DNA of 64,000 nucleotides, from assembly GCF_003855495.1 (NCBI RefSeq), contig NZ_CP034086.1, positions 1-64,000 of the forward strand. Reading direction: 5' to 3'. This stretch comes from Methylocystis rosea. GTDB lineage: Bacteria; Pseudomonadota; Alphaproteobacteria; Rhizobiales; Beijerinckiaceae. Positions within the stretch are counted from its first letter, which is position 1, and each line of letters begins with the position of its first letter. Shown here one piece after another: positions 46,303 to 55,858 of the stretch. Below the pieces are notes generated by a model. The model saw nothing but the letters and a program-made list of their open reading frames with translations. It made no database searches and was not told where the DNA came from. Position numbers and translations under genes: made by a program.

Positions 46303-47835
46303 TCAGGCCACGTCTTTGAGTGCGACCGGCTGCGCGTAGGCCCAGGGCATGAGTTCGTCGAGTTTGCTGGCGAGATGGCCGTCGACGATCTTCGTGAGGA
46401 CGTCGGTCATATAGGCTTGCGGATCGACGCCGTTGATCTTGCAGGTCTCGATAAGCGATGCGACGATCGCCCAGTTCTCAGCCCCGCCATCGGAACCCGC
46501 GAAGAGAGCGTTCTTCCTATTAAGGGCAATGGGGCGGATGGCGCGCTCGACGATGTTGGAGTCGATCTCGATGCGCCCGTCGTCGACGAAGCGCGTTAGG
46601 CCGTCCCAGCGCGAGAGCGCGTAGCGGATCGCCTCGGCGAGCTTGGTCTTCTGGCTGATCAGCGTGAGCTTTTCACGCAGCCATGGCTCGAGGGCGTCGA
46701 GGATGGGGCGGGATTTTTCCTGTCGCGCCGCGCGCCGGTCATCCGGGTTCTGACCCCGGATATTGCTCTCGACCGCGTAGAGCGCGCCGATGCGCTCGAG
46801 CGCCTCGCTGGCGATCGGCGCAGGGCCGGCGGCGGCGAGTTCGTAAAATCGCCTGCGGACATGCGACCAGCAGAAGGCGAGCGACACGCTGTTCTTCTGC
46901 GCCAGCGCACGATAGCCGGCGTAACCGTCAACCTGCACGACGCCCGTGAAGCCGGCAAGATGCGTGAGCGGCTGCTCGGATTTTCGGTTTTGCGCATAGA
47001 CATAGACGGCGATCGGCGGATCTGCGCCGCCGAAAGGCCGGTCGTCGCGCGCATAAGCCCAGAGCTGGCCGGTCTTGGTGCGCCCCCGTCCGGGGTCGAG
47101 CACCGGCGCCTTTGTCTCGTCGGCGAAGATTTTCGTCGACAATCTTATGTGTTCCAGAAGTCGCTCATGCACGGGCCGCAAATGCCAGGCGGCGCGTCCA
47201 ACCCAGTCGGCGAGCGTCGAACGGTCGAGCGCGATGCCCTGCCGGGCGTAGATCTGGGCCTGCCGATAGAGCGGAAGGTGATCTGCATATTTGGAAACGA
47301 GCACGTGGGCGACGGTCGCCTCGGTCGGCAGTCCGCCTTCGATCAGCCGCGCCGGGGCCGGCGCCTGCACGACCGCGCCCTCGCAGGCGCGACAGGCGTA
47401 TTTGGGACGCCGAGTCACCAGCACCCGGAACTGCGCCGGCACAATGTCGAGCCGCTCGGAGACATCCTCGCCGATCCGGTGAAGCGCGCCCTTGCAGCAG
47501 GGACAGGCCTTCTCGTCGATGTCGACGATGGTCTCGATGCGCGGCAGATGGGCAGGCAGCGCGCCACGGTTCGTGCGGCGCTTTCTGGCCGCCTTCTCAC
47601 GTTCGGCGGCGGATTTGGCTTCCGCCGCCGCCGCCGCGCCGGCTTCCGTCTGGTCGACCTCTTCAAGCGCGAGCAGCATCTGGTCTTCGGGAAGCGTCTC
47701 GGCGCGCCGCCCGAAGCGATGGCGCTGCATCTCCTTGATGATCTGAACCAGGCGCTCGTTGCGCGCGCGCTCGGCGAGAAGCATCGCCTTCAGTTCGTTC
47801 GGATCGTCGGGAAGCCTCTCGATCGCCTGCGCCAT
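46303..47835 (-). CDS. IS66 transposase TnpC (copy 1)
   Basis: A 510-residue IS66 transposase: N-terminal coil with the FGRRAE motif, a zinc-finger-like CPCCKGAL plus YACRACEG, then the catalytic domain (FADETKAPVLDPGRGRTKTG, VVQVDGYAGYRAL) and the end block IDSNIVERAIRPIALNRKNA. No stop or frameshift is present, so it should be active. It ends 14 bases from the left inverted repeat. Confidence 0.96.
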   Translation of the reverse strand: MAQAIERLPDDPNELKAMLLAERARNERLVQIIKEMQRHRFGRRAETLPEDQMLLALEEVDQTEAGAAAAAEAKSAAEREKAARKRRTNRGALPAHLPRIETIVDIDEKACPCCKGALHRIGEDVSERLDIVPAQFRVLVTRRPKYACRACEGAVVQAPAPARLIEGGLPTEATVAHVLVSKYADHLPLYRQAQIYARQGIALDRSTLADWVGRAAWHLRPVHERLLEHIRLSTKIFADETKAPVLDPGRGRTKTGQLWAYARDDRPFGGADPPIAVYVYAQNRKSEQPLTHLAGFTGVVQVDGYAGYRALAQKNSVSLAFCWSHVRRRFYELAAAGPAPIASEALERIGALYAVESNIRGQNPDDRRAARQEKSRPILDALEPWLREKLTLISQKTKLAEAIRYALSRWDGLTRFVDDGRIEIDSNIVERAIRPIALNRKNALFAGSDGGAENWAIVASLIETCKINGVDPQAYMTDVLTKIVDGHLASKLDELMPWAYAQPVALKDVA

Positions 47836-47904
47836 AGCCGCAGAACACCATATTTTCTGCCGTCTTTCGACGCTCTTCGAGGCCCTGATTCACTGTGTCG
47901 CAGC

Positions 47905-48261
47905 TCATCCCGGCAACGCGGGGGCCGGCGTCTCTTTCGCCGCGCGCACGCGCCGCCAATCGAGTCCTTCGAGCAGCGCCGACAATTGCGCCGCCGACAA
48001 TCGCATGACGCCGTCATCGATCTTGGGCCAGCGGAACTCGCCGTCCTCCAGTCGCTTGGCGAAGAGGCATACGCCCGTGCCGTCCCAGAACACGAGTTTA
48101 ATCCGATCCGCGCGCTTGGCGCGGAAAACGTAAATCGCGCCGTCGAAGGGATTGGCCTGCATCGTCTCGCGCACCAGCGCCGCGAGACCCTCCGCGCCCT
48201 TACGGAAGTCGACGGGCTTCGTCGCCACCATGACGCGGACCGCGCCCGTCGGGCCGATCAC
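47905..48261 (-). CDS. IS66 accessory protein TnpB (copy 1)
   Basis: A 118-residue IS66 Orf2 protein with VDFRKGAEGLAALVRE, YVFRAKRADRIKLVFWDGTG and LFAKRLEDGEFRWP. It is required with TnpA and TnpC for movement of IS66 elements. It overlaps the tnpA stop by four bases and is followed by tnpC. Confidence 0.95.
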   Translation of the reverse strand: MIGPTGAVRVMVATKPVDFRKGAEGLAALVRETMQANPFDGAIYVFRAKRADRIKLVFWDGTGVCLFAKRLEDGEFRWPKIDDGVMRLSAAQLSALLEGLDWRRVRAAKETPAPALPG

Positions 48262-48719
48262 GCGCAGTCCGATCTTTTATCGTCCTTCAACGCGCCGACG
48301 ATCGCGGTCACCAGCGCCGCCTCCGCCCCGCGCCATATCCATACGCGCGAACCGCCGATCTCAAGTTCGATAATCGGCGGCCGAACAGAGGCCGCTTGGG
48401 CGTCGGCCGGCTCGGCAGGCGTTGCTTTCACAGCTGTCGCTTCAACAACCGCAGGAACAAATGCTGAGGGAGTTTCGGCGTCAACAGCCTTCAAACTTTC
48501 CCGCGCCGCGCGCCGCCACGTGAACAATTGCTGTGGCGTCAAACCATGTCGGCGAGCAACTTGGCAGGCGTGGACGCCTTCCTCATAACTCTCCGCAACG
48601 ATCGACGCCTTTTCTTCCGCCGTCCACGTGCGGCGGCGACCGGCCCCAGTAAAAATCTCGACACGTCGTGGCGGAGCCGCCTCAATCTCCGACACGTGCT
48701 TATGCTCTAAAATCGACAT
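48258..48719 (-). CDS. IS66 accessory protein TnpA (copy 1)
   Basis: A 153-residue protein with an N-terminal helix-turn-helix of the transposase-8 type (RRRTWTAEEKASIVAESYEE, ACQVARRHGLTPQQLFTWRR). The tail ends in the IS66-typical IELEIGGSRVWI. First gene of the element; its start lies 76 bases inside the right inverted repeat. Confidence 0.93.
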   Translation of the reverse strand: MSILEHKHVSEIEAAPPRRVEIFTGAGRRRTWTAEEKASIVAESYEEGVHACQVARRHGLTPQQLFTWRRAARESLKAVDAETPSAFVPAVVEATAVKATPAEPADAQAASVRPPIIELEIGGSRVWIWRGAEAALVTAIVGALKDDKRSDCA

Positions 48720-48795
48720 GTGTCGGAGCTCCTCAACGCTCCGAATATCGCCCCGTCCCTAGCCCCAGAAAAGGTGCGGTCAAAACAGCGCTTAC

Positions 48796-49544
48796 ATAAA
48801 AGAAGGCGGGCGCGCGTCTTCGCCATGGGCCCACTGCCACGCGGGCGGCGCCAGCGCCTTCGCCTCCCGTATGACGCTCCCGCCGCGCCAGTCCGCGACC
48901 GCCACGAAGCGTTGTCGCCCCAACCCTCCACTGCCCTTTCTACGAGACGCGAACCTCTCGACGACGGCATCCGGGGGGAGACTCGAACGCAGCGCGCTCT
49001 TGACCTCATCCGGCGGGATAGCCGCCGGATACTTCCTGACCTCGTCCCAGAATTTTACCCGCTCTTCGTCGGTGCAGGCCACGAACGGCAGCATCCAGGC
49101 TGCGTTCTCATCGAGCAGCGTTGGCCTCGGTTGGTCCAGACCTTTCCGGTACCCAGCGGCAATGGCGCTGGCGGCGTCGTGGTTGCTGAACGTCAAACCC
49201 TGAGCGAGCCTGACGCTCGTCGCAAGTCGGACAAGGTCAAGGGGATATGGAATGACCGCCGCCTCATCGAAATCATTCACGCCCCACACCAAACGACCTT
49301 CTGCGTCGCGCCACGTCCCGAAGTTTTCGACATGAGTATCGCCGACGCTAAGAACGGCTGGCGCATCACTTAGATCGGCGCAAGTTTTCTCGATTGTCTT
49401 CGCCCATCGGAAGAATGTGGCGCGAAGAAAGGTGAAGGCGTCCTTCTTCATCTTCTCGTGTTTATGCTCGAGGTCTGCTTCAACCACTTGGCACTGGTTA
49501 CGAAGCCACGCCTCGTATGCATCGTTGTCGGCCCGAAAGGACAT
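48796..49544 (-). pseudogene. DUF2252 protein, N-terminal part cut off by IS66
   Basis: From ATG 49544 the frame reads MSFRADNDAYEAWLRNQCQV, then VLSVGDTHVENFGTWRDAEG and LVWGVNDFDEAAVIPYPLDL, the conserved core of DUF2252. It continues to PPSFM and a stop created by the IS66 border. The C-terminal part lies at 45918-46289. As it stands the product lacks the last third and is probably inactive. It follows the lytic transglycosylase gene by 123 bases on the same strand. Confidence 0.9.
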
Positions 49545-49667
49545 ATCTGTTCTCCTCGCTCAATCATCGCCGAATGTCTCGCGGAGTTTGGATCGAGAGA
49601 TGTGGCGTCGGCTCAGATCAATGTTTCGAACTGAGAGTTCGGTTGCGACACTTCGCTCGAAGTGTCT

Positions 49668-49950
49668 TCATTTCGCGGCGCCCATGCCCTCCCGAGCTTT
49701 TCCGCCAGCTTCGAGACGCTGGGCGGCGAGCCGGTAGGATATGTAATATTTATAGATGTTGCTGACGTATTGAACGGGCGTGAGCCCCGACACTTTAGCC
49801 GCGCCCACTTCGACATTATTGAACCAGACGTTCGGATCGAGACCCGCCTGCCGCGCGACAGCGCGGGACTTGCGCAAGGCGCCAGGGCCGGCATTGTAGG
49901 CAGCGAAGCTCATCAACGTCCGATTCACCGGATCGATCGCAAGATCCGAA
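49668..49950 (-). pseudogene. MltF-like lytic transglycosylase, C-terminal part cut off by IS66
   Basis: The minus strand from the IS border reads SDLAIDPVNRTLMSFAAYNA, GPGALRKSRAVA and LTPVQYVSNIYKYYISYRLA to the stop at 49668. AAYNAGPG and the YVxNIxKYY block are hallmarks of SLT transglycosylases. The first 390 or so residues are at 52470-53655. Joining after removal of the element and one target duplication gives YVSD-LAIDP in frame. Confidence 0.9.
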
Positions 49951-49990
49951 GTAAGCCTTCGCCGTAGGCCGCAGGGTAGGTCCGCGGCGG

Positions 49991-51598
49991 TTATGCCGCC
50001 AGCGCCGACGCGGCGTCGTTCTTGTGCCAGTTCCACGGGAGCAGCTCGTCGAGCCGATGCGCGGGGTGGGTTGCGATGCGGGCGAGGACGTCGGCGAGCC
50101 AGGCCTGCGGATCGACGCCGTTCATCTTCGCGGTCACGATAAGGCTGTACATCGCCGCGGCGCGCTGGCCTCCGCGATCGGAACCGCAGAACAACCAGCT
50201 TTTTCTGCCGAGTGCAATGCCTCTCAGCCCTCGTTCCGCAGCGTTGTTCGATAAGCAAACGCGTCCGTCGCCGAGGAACAGCGTGAAGGCAGTCCAGCGT
50301 TTCAGCATGTACTGGATCGCCTTTGCGAGATCGTGTCCGCGCGACAGCTTCGCGACCTGTTCGCGCAGATAGCTTTCGAGCTCGTCGACGAGTGGGCGGC
50401 TCGACGCCTGGCGAACCGCAAGACGTTCCTCCGCGCTCTTGCCGTTGATCGTGCGCTCGATCGCAAACAGTGCGTCGATCCGGCGCACGATTTCGATGGC
50501 GATCGGCGACAGCGGGATTTCCTTCTTCCCGGCCGCCCTGCGACGCGCGTTTTCGTCGATGTCCGCCATTGCGAAGAACGGACGCCGTGCGTGGGTCCAA
50601 CACGCCGCCTCCCGGATCGGGCCGGGCTCGCGGTCTGCAAGATACAGCTTGTTGTAGCCGTCATAGGCGTCCGCTTGCAGGATGCCGGAGTATCCCGCCA
50701 GATGGCCCTGCGGATGTTCCCCGCGCCGATCGCGCGAGTAATAGAACATCGCGGCCGGCGGCCCGGCGCCGCCGAAGGGCGCGTCGTCGCGCACATAAAT
50801 CCAGCAGCGTCCTGTGTCGGTCTTGCCCTTGGCCAGCACGGGAACCGTGGTGTCGTCCCCATGCAGCCGCTCGGCTGCGAGGACGTGCGCCTCGACAAGA
50901 CGCCGCAGCGGATCGAGAACGGAGCAGAGGGAGCCGACCGCGTCGGCCATGGTCGACAGGGCGATCGGCGCGCCTTCCAGCGCATAGCGCTCGGCCTGGC
51001 GGTTCAGCGGCTGATGCTGGCCGAACTTCTCGAAGGCGATCATCGCAAGGAGGCTCGGCCCCGCCCAGCCGCGCGCGACGACATGGAACGGCGCGGGGGC
51101 TTGCGTGATCTTCTCGCAGTCCCGGCAGGTGAACTTCTCTCGCACAGTCTCCACAACCTTCCACTGGCGCGGCATCGTCTCCAGCGTTCGCGTGACATCC
51201 TCGCCGAGCTTGCGCAGGCGCGAACCGCCGCAACAGGCGCAGGCCTTCGGCGCCTCGATGACCACGCGCTCGCGCGGCAGATGGTCGGGGAAGGTGTTGC
51301 GCTCCGGCCGCTTGCGTTCGAAGCCGGCGACCGTCGTCGTCTTCGCGACGGCGCGCTCCGCGGCGAGTTCGTCTTCCGTCGCGCTCGCCTCCAACTCCTC
51401 CAGCTCGAGCGACAACTGATCGAGCAGCCGCGCAGAGCGCTCCGATTTCTGCCCGTAGATCTGCCGTTGCAATTTGGCGATCTGGAGCTTTTGCGCCGCG
51501 ATCAGCGCCATGTCTTCCGACGCCTTTGCAAGCGCGACGGCGAGCTGCGCTTTCAGCACGGCGTTTTCGTCGAGAAGAGCTTTGGCCGCAGCGTCCAT
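49991..51598 (-). CDS. IS66 transposase TnpC (copy 2)
   Basis: A 535-residue IS66 transposase with the [20 protein letters not shown] coil, the zinc-finger pairs CACCG and FTCRDCEK, the catalytic [19 protein letters not shown] and [14 protein letters not shown], and the end block [20 protein letters not shown]. Intact, and clearly different from the copy 1 protein. It ends 40 bases from the element border. Confidence 0.96.
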   Translation of the reverse strand: MDAAAKALLDENAVLKAQLAVALAKASEDMALIAAQKLQIAKLQRQIYGQKSERSARLLDQLSLELEELEASATEDELAAERAVAKTTTVAGFERKRPERNTFPDHLPRERVVIEAPKACACCGGSRLRKLGEDVTRTLETMPRQWKVVETVREKFTCRDCEKITQAPAPFHVVARGWAGPSLLAMIAFEKFGQHQPLNRQAERYALEGAPIALSTMADAVGSLCSVLDPLRRLVEAHVLAAERLHGDDTTVPVLAKGKTDTGRCWIYVRDDAPFGGAGPPAAMFYYSRDRRGEHPQGHLAGYSGILQADAYDGYNKLYLADREPGPIREAACWTHARRPFFAMADIDENARRRAAGKKEIPLSPIAIEIVRRIDALFAIERTINGKSAEERLAVRQASSRPLVDELESYLREQVAKLSRGHDLAKAIQYMLKRWTAFTLFLGDGRVCLSNNAAERGLRGIALGRKSWLFCGSDRGGQRAAAMYSLIVTAKMNGVDPQAWLADVLARIATHPAHRLDELLPWNWHKNDAASALAA

Positions 51599-51671
51599 GA
51601 CGCGAAGTGAATCATACTTCCAGTGATTTGTGGCGCCCCAAAATGCAGTCGACCCCAGCTTTTTTCACGCC

Positions 51672-52019
51672 TTACCCCGCGCTTTGCGGCCTGTAGGTGA
51701 GTTGCGGGTTTCGCCAGTCAATTCCTTCCAGCATATAGGCCATCTGTCCGGCCGAGATCGACACCACGCCCGCACTCGCCGAGGGCCAGATGAACTTTCC
51801 TCGGTCGAGACGCTTGGCATAAAGCGACAGGCCAACCCCGTCGTGCCAGAGGATTTTCGCCAGGTCACCGCGGCGACCGCGGAAGATGTACAGGTCGCCC
51901 GCGTGCGGGTCGCGCTTCAACTGCTCCTGCACCTGAAGCGCCAGCCCCTGCATGCCACGCCGCATGTCGGTATGGCCGGTCGCGATCCAGACCCGGCAGC
52001 CCGCCGGCAGCGGGATCAT
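51672..52019 (-). CDS. IS66 accessory protein TnpB (copy 2)
   Basis: A 115-residue Orf2 protein from ATG 52019 (MIPLPAGCRVWIATGHTDMR) with GDLYIFRGRRGDLAKILWHD and LYAKRLDRGKFIWP. The frame is open farther upstream, but the chosen start overlaps the tnpA stop by four bases as usual in IS66. Needed for movement of the element. Confidence 0.95.
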   Translation of the reverse strand: MIPLPAGCRVWIATGHTDMRRGMQGLALQVQEQLKRDPHAGDLYIFRGRRGDLAKILWHDGVGLSLYAKRLDRGKFIWPSASAGVVSISAGQMAYMLEGIDWRNPQLTYRPQSAG

Positions 52020-52375
52020 CGGCGCAGCGCTTTCAATGTCGCGGCGATCGTCGCAGAAGGCGCGCCGGCGCCAATCCGAACACGGGCGCCCTTTATGTCC
52101 ACTTCGATGACGTTCGCGTCGATGTCGTTCAGAGGCGGTGATTGCGGCGGCGGCGTCTCGATGACTACCGGCGAAAACCCGCAAGCGTCGATGCTTCCGT
52201 TCCGTTGCGCCGCTCGGCGCCACTTGTAGACCAAGCTCGTGCAGACATCCTCGCGACGCGCCACCTCGGCGACCACCGCGCCGGGCTCCTCAATCGCCGC
52301 CAGTATCCGAACCCGATCTTCGTCCCTCCACCGTCGGCGCCGTTCGACGCCCGTGATCAATGTCATCCGACCCAT
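52016..52375 (-). CDS. IS66 accessory protein TnpA (copy 2)
   Basis: A 119-residue helix-turn-helix protein (RRRRWRDEDRVRILAAIEEP, VAEVARREDVCTSLVYKWRR) with an IS66-type tail (VIEVDIKGARVRIG). First gene of the element, starting about 95 bases inside the right end. Confidence 0.93.
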   Translation of the reverse strand: MGRMTLITGVERRRRWRDEDRVRILAAIEEPGAVVAEVARREDVCTSLVYKWRRAAQRNGSIDACGFSPVVIETPPPQSPPLNDIDANVIEVDIKGARVRIGAGAPSATIAATLKALRR

Positions 52376-52469
52376 GCTGTGCAGTTAGCCTCGCTCATAA
52401 AGCCGACTTAGCTGCGCAGCATCGCGTTCCTGCTCAAAATTCGAAAGGCGGCCCACGCCGAAGGGATAC

Positions 52470-53655
52470 GATCCGAAACATACGTATCGGCAAGATAGCG
52501 GAGATAGGCGGCCCCGGCGTGAACGTTGCGATCTGGGTCACGATCGACCCCAGTGATTCCGATGGGTGCGCTGGCCGCGGTCGAGGGCTTGATTTGCATG
52601 AGGCCCACCGCGCCAGCCGAGCCGCGTCGGGACTGGTCAAGGTGAGATTCCTGATAGGCTTGAGCGACGAGCATCAGATAGTCGAAATTGTATTGCGCGC
52701 CGTAACGGCGAAAGAGGTCGATAACAGCGGCGAATTTTTTAGCCTCGCTCTCGTCAAGAGTGTTCTTCACAATCCGCTTGTTCGAGAAATAGCGTCGCCG
52801 GATCGTGGCGCCGAAGCTGGTGATCGCGCGATGCGCCCCGATAAATGCGTTGAGCGCGGACTTGAGCTCCGGGCTGTTCTTGCGAATCGCCCATGCGACC
52901 TCCCCGCCTTCGCTAACGACAAGGTCGTTGCGTGGAAGCGCTCTGGGAATGATCTGAGACCATATTGTGGCTTTGTGATCGTCGACGACAACATAAGGCA
53001 GCAGTCCGGCGTTCACCATCTCGATCAGGTCTTCATCCTCAAGGTTCTCATCGATCGGGATGCTTGCAATCGGCTTCAGGCCTTTGGCCACAAATGTGTC
53101 GCTTAGCCTCGCAAGATGGTCCGCATAGCTGCTTGAAAGGCGCACGTGGATCTCGCGTCCGCTGAGGCTCTCAATCGTGTCCAGCCTCGGCGAGGTGGGG
53201 CCGGTGACGACAATCTCCTTGACATTCTTCAACCACGGATCGACGAAGTCGACGTCGGCCAGCCGCGCGGGCGTAATTGTCAAATTGGCTCCGACGGCGT
53301 CTCCTTTGCCCTCGTTCAACGCCTGTAAGAGGCGATCGCGGGCCGTGGGAAGGAAGGCGACATGGAAGCGACGCGTCTCGGATTTGTGTCGCGCATTGAT
53401 CCAATCCTCGAGTGCGCGACCGAATTCCGCAATGACGCCCATCTGACGGCCGCGGTCCATGAAAAAGAGGGTCTTGCTGTAAGGAACAAGAATCCGAAGC
53501 GTCCTTCGCTTCAACATCGCAGAAAAATCGCCTGTCCAGTCGCGGGCTCTTGGAAGCGTTAATCGCTGGCCGGTCACGGTTTGCGCCTGCGTGTACGAAA
53601 TCGATCCGATCGCTAACGCAAAAAGACACAGCAAAGTGACGATCCGGGTAGGCAT
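52470..53655 (-). pseudogene. MltF-like lytic transglycosylase, N-terminal part cut off by IS66
   Basis: From ATG 53655 there is a signal peptide (MPTRIVTLLCLFALAIGSIS), then a periplasmic solute-binding-like domain (about residues 30-260), then the start of an SLT transglycosylase domain with catalytic Glu in AQAYQESHLDQ and GAVGLMQI. The IS66 copy 2 border falls in YVSD; beyond it the frame runs a further 20 residues into IS sequence. The intact protein would have 486 residues and trim peptidoglycan in the periplasm, as MltF does. An earlier ATG at 53781 would give an unlikely 42-residue extension. Confidence 0.9.
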
Positions 53656-54057
53656 CGACGGCCTCAGACGAAATGGCGACGGTTCGAGCTGCTTCGGCGG
53701 CGAGGTCCGACGCCAAATGCTTGCTATATTGTCCCGGAGCGCTCGAGCGCGAAAGTCATGTGTCGCCATTGGCGACGACAATCGCGTTTAGAGCAGCGAA
53801 AGCTTGGCCAATGCGAATTGAACGTCAAAAAAAATTCGCGTCAGCAAAGCGCGCCTGTTGAAGGGCGCGAGAAAATGAGCATCACGAGTGACGCGACGCG
53901 ATTGAGGCTTACAGCTAGGGCGAAAGGCTGGCGCGGCCTTATGTCTCAATCATTGCGCTACCGAGCTTTTCCGTAATCGACTATCATCACGCTATTAACA
54001 AATCGGGATACGCAATGCGGAATACCGCGTTGCCGACCGTAATTGAGGAGACCGACC

Positions 54058-54249
54058 ATGGGCAGCACAACCGACAAGATCAAGGGTGCGGCAAATCAGG
54101 CTGCGGGGACAGTCAAGCAGGGGGTCGGCCAAGCAGTGGGCAATCCGAACCTTGAACTCGAAGGCGCCGTGCAGGAGCTCAAAGGTGAAGCTCAGGAGGC
54201 CGTCGGGAAGGCTAAGGACGTCGTGAAGAAGCTCGTCGACAAGGCTTAA
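54058..54249 (+). CDS. CsbD-family stress protein
   Basis: A 63-residue CsbD protein: GSTTDKIKGAANQAAGTVKQ, then GVGQAVGNPNLELEGAVQEL and KDVVKKLVDKA. These small, highly charged helical proteins accumulate under general stress; the mechanism is unknown. ATG 54058 has GAGGAG-like sequence (GGAGACC) upstream. A strong terminator follows at 54274. The 400 bases before it (53656-54057) show only the promoter region shared with the leftward gene. Confidence 0.92.
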   Translation: MGSTTDKIKGAANQAAGTVKQGVGQAVGNPNLELEGAVQELKGEAQEAVGKAKDVVKKLVDKA

Positions 54250-54273
54250 CCTGACCTCCATCCTGAGCGTGAA

Positions 54274-54298
54274 AAAGGCGGCCCTACAGGCCGCCTTT
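54274..54298 (+). terminator. Rho-independent terminator after csbD-like gene
   Basis: AAAGGCGGCC (54274-54283) pairs perfectly with GGCCGCCTTT (54289-54298) around the loop CTACA, with A-rich sequence before and TTTCTTATTT at the end. It is a strong hairpin and could work in both directions. Confidence 0.85.
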
Positions 54299-54453
54299 CT
54301 TATTTGGTCGTTCGACCAGCCTGCGGAGCCTGTCACGGCAAGGTGGCCGATCAACTTGGATTGGCCATGCCAGTGTGCGCAGGGTGTTGAAGACGGCGAA
54401 AAGGCGGCATAATCCCTCGGCTGCGGCGTTGATATCCATCAGGGTGAGGCGTG

Positions 54454-54753
54454 ATGGCCAAGGAACCAAAAACTTCGACTAGGGAAAACCCGCTGCTCCG
54501 CGCCTTATCCCGATGGGAGAACGAGGGCGGTCGAACCGATGCGGATCGGGAAAAGCGGGCTGCTCTGGCCAAGGAAGAAGAAGCGCTCATTTTGCAGTGC
54601 TTGGGAGCGGCGGTCATCAGCCGCTGGAATAATCTACCGACGGAAGTCCAGCGGGAACTTTTCGCGAGCGCCGCTTCTGTCGGCGAGCCGCTCCCCACAG
54701 CGGACCTGAAAGAGCATATCGCCCGCTTTCTTCACAGCCACAAAGATTTGTGA
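54454..54753 (+). CDS. Small hypothetical protein
   Basis: A 99-residue soluble protein (MAKEPKTSTRENPLLRALSR, EEALILQCLGAAVISRWNNL, LKEHIARFLHSHKDL). Similar small proteins without known function occur in Methylobacterium and relatives. ATG 54454 is preferred to GTG 54451; AGGGTGAGG lies just upstream. No neighbour suggests a role. Confidence 0.65.
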   Translation: MAKEPKTSTRENPLLRALSRWENEGGRTDADREKRAALAKEEEALILQCLGAAVISRWNNLPTEVQRELFASAASVGEPLPTADLKEHIARFLHSHKDL

Positions 54754-54822
54754 CGGCGGTGATAGGACCCACTGCGTTTCGCGAATGACCGAGCGTTTTT
54801 ATTTCTTCCACCGTCAGAATGC

Positions 54823-55524
54823 TCAAACAACCGCGCCGAATATTTCCCCGATGCCGGCCGTTATAGCCATCGCCAAAGCGCCCCAGAACGTCACTCGGAC
54901 TGTGGCGCGCAAAACATTCGCCCCGCCTGCTCTTGCGCCGATGGCGCCAAGAAGAGCGAGAAAACACAAAGACGCGCCGGAAACGATGGGAACAAGATCG
55001 CCGGCAGGCGATACCAGAACCATCAGTAAGGGCATGGCGGCGCCGACAGAAAATGCTGCAGCCGATGTCAGTGCGGCTTGCACAGGACGCGCCGTGGTGA
55101 TTTTCGAAATCCCGAGTTCATCGCGCGCGTGAGCGGTTAGGGCGTCTTTCGCCATCAACTGTTGGGCGACCTGCCGCGCAAGCGCCGGATCGACGCCGCG
55201 CTGGACGTAAATTTCGGCAAGCTCGTCAAGTTCGGCCTTGGCGTTCTCGGTCAGTTCGCTGCGTTCCCGAGCGAGATCCGCCCTTTCGGTATCGGATTGC
55301 GAGCTAACGGACACATATTCGCCAGCGGCCATGGACATGGCGCCAGCCACTAGTCCCGCGACGCCAGCGATCAAGACGCCGCCATCAGCCGTATTGGCTG
55401 CCGCAACGCCGACGATCAAGCTCGCGGTTGAAACGATGCCGTCATTGGCGCCGAGCACCGCGGCTCTTAGCCACCCGATACGCTCGACCAGATGGTATTC
55501 CGGGTGCAGTCGCAGACGACTCAT
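54823..55524 (-). CDS. VIT1/CCC1-family iron or manganese transporter
   Basis: A 233-residue membrane protein with the family opening LRAAVLGANDGIVSTASLIV and AMSMAAGEYVSVSSQSDTER. A cytoplasmic helical domain follows (about 75-130), then three more membrane segments. Relatives move Fe2+ or Mn2+ out of the cytoplasm or into stores. It precedes a DUF3309 gene on the same strand. Metal specificity cannot be stated. Confidence 0.9.
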   Translation of the reverse strand: MSRLRLHPEYHLVERIGWLRAAVLGANDGIVSTASLIVGVAAANTADGGVLIAGVAGLVAGAMSMAAGEYVSVSSQSDTERADLARERSELTENAKAELDELAEIYVQRGVDPALARQVAQQLMAKDALTAHARDELGISKITTARPVQAALTSAAAFSVGAAMPLLMVLVSPAGDLVPIVSGASLCFLALLGAIGARAGGANVLRATVRVTFWGALAMAITAGIGEIFGAVV

Positions 55525-55545
55525 CCGAAGTTCCGATTTCTGAGA

Positions 55546-55710
55546 TTAAATCCGCCCAAGCAACATGAGAACGACAAGAACGATCAGGATGAGGCCGATC
55601 ACGCCGACGCCGCCATGCCCGTACCCATAGCCGTAGCCGCCGAAACGTCCACTGAAACCGCCGAGCAAAACGATAATGAGGAGGATGATGAGCAATGTTG
55701 AGAGTGACAT
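55546..55710 (-). CDS. DUF3309 small membrane protein
   Basis: A 54-residue protein: MSLSTLLIILLIIVLLGGFS, a Gly/Tyr-rich turn (GGYGYGYGHGGVG), and a second helix ending LVVLMLLGRI. This is the DUF3309 pattern. The function is unknown. The frame is open upstream, but ATG 55710 gives the family length. Confidence 0.82.
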   Translation of the reverse strand: MSLSTLLIILLIIVLLGGFSGRFGGYGYGYGHGGVGVIGLILIVLVVLMLLGRI

Positions 55711-55858
55711 TAAGCAATCTCCGTCGCAGGGAATTTCACTTTTGAGCTTATCACGGCCGCTTCGCCGGTCCACACCCAATATCTTTTCAAGACATCCAAA
55801 AGGAAAGGCCGCAACGCGCCGAACAATGATCCCTTTCGCAAGTCAGCAATGGTCGGGT

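Larger units (their letters stand above)
46290..48795 (-). mobile_element. IS66-family insertion sequence, copy 1 (complete)
   Basis: A 2506-bp element. The terminal inverted repeats are GTAACCGCTGTTTTCA at the left end and, on the other strand at the right end, GTAAGCGCTGTTTTGA. An exact 8-bp target duplication, ATAAAAGA, flanks it (46282-46289 and 48796-48803). It holds tnpA, tnpB and tnpC in normal IS66 order on the minus strand, all apparently intact. It sits inside a DUF2252 gene, and the perfect duplication points to recent movement. Confidence 0.95.
49951..52469 (-). mobile_element. IS66-family insertion sequence, copy 2 (complete, different type)
   Basis: A 2519-bp element with ends GTAAGCCTTCGCCGTAGGCC (left) and, on the other strand, GTATCCCTTCGGCGTGGGCC (right), about 75% matched. 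The exact 8-bp target duplication GATCCGAA occurs at 49943-49950 and 52470-52477. It carries its own tnpA, tnpB and tnpC. The proteins and ends differ clearly from copy 1, so the two are separate IS66 types. It interrupts an MltF-like gene. Confidence 0.94.

Noticed and set aside
46861..48588. 575-codon plus-strand frame
   Set aside because: Antisense of the IS66 copy 1 transposase genes.
49668..50603. 311-codon minus-strand gene
   Set aside because: Only the last 95 codons are real (the MltF-like C-terminus); the remainder is antisense or out-of-frame IS66 sequence read through the insertion border.
50333..51610. 425-codon plus-strand frame
   Set aside because: Antisense of the IS66 copy 2 transposase.
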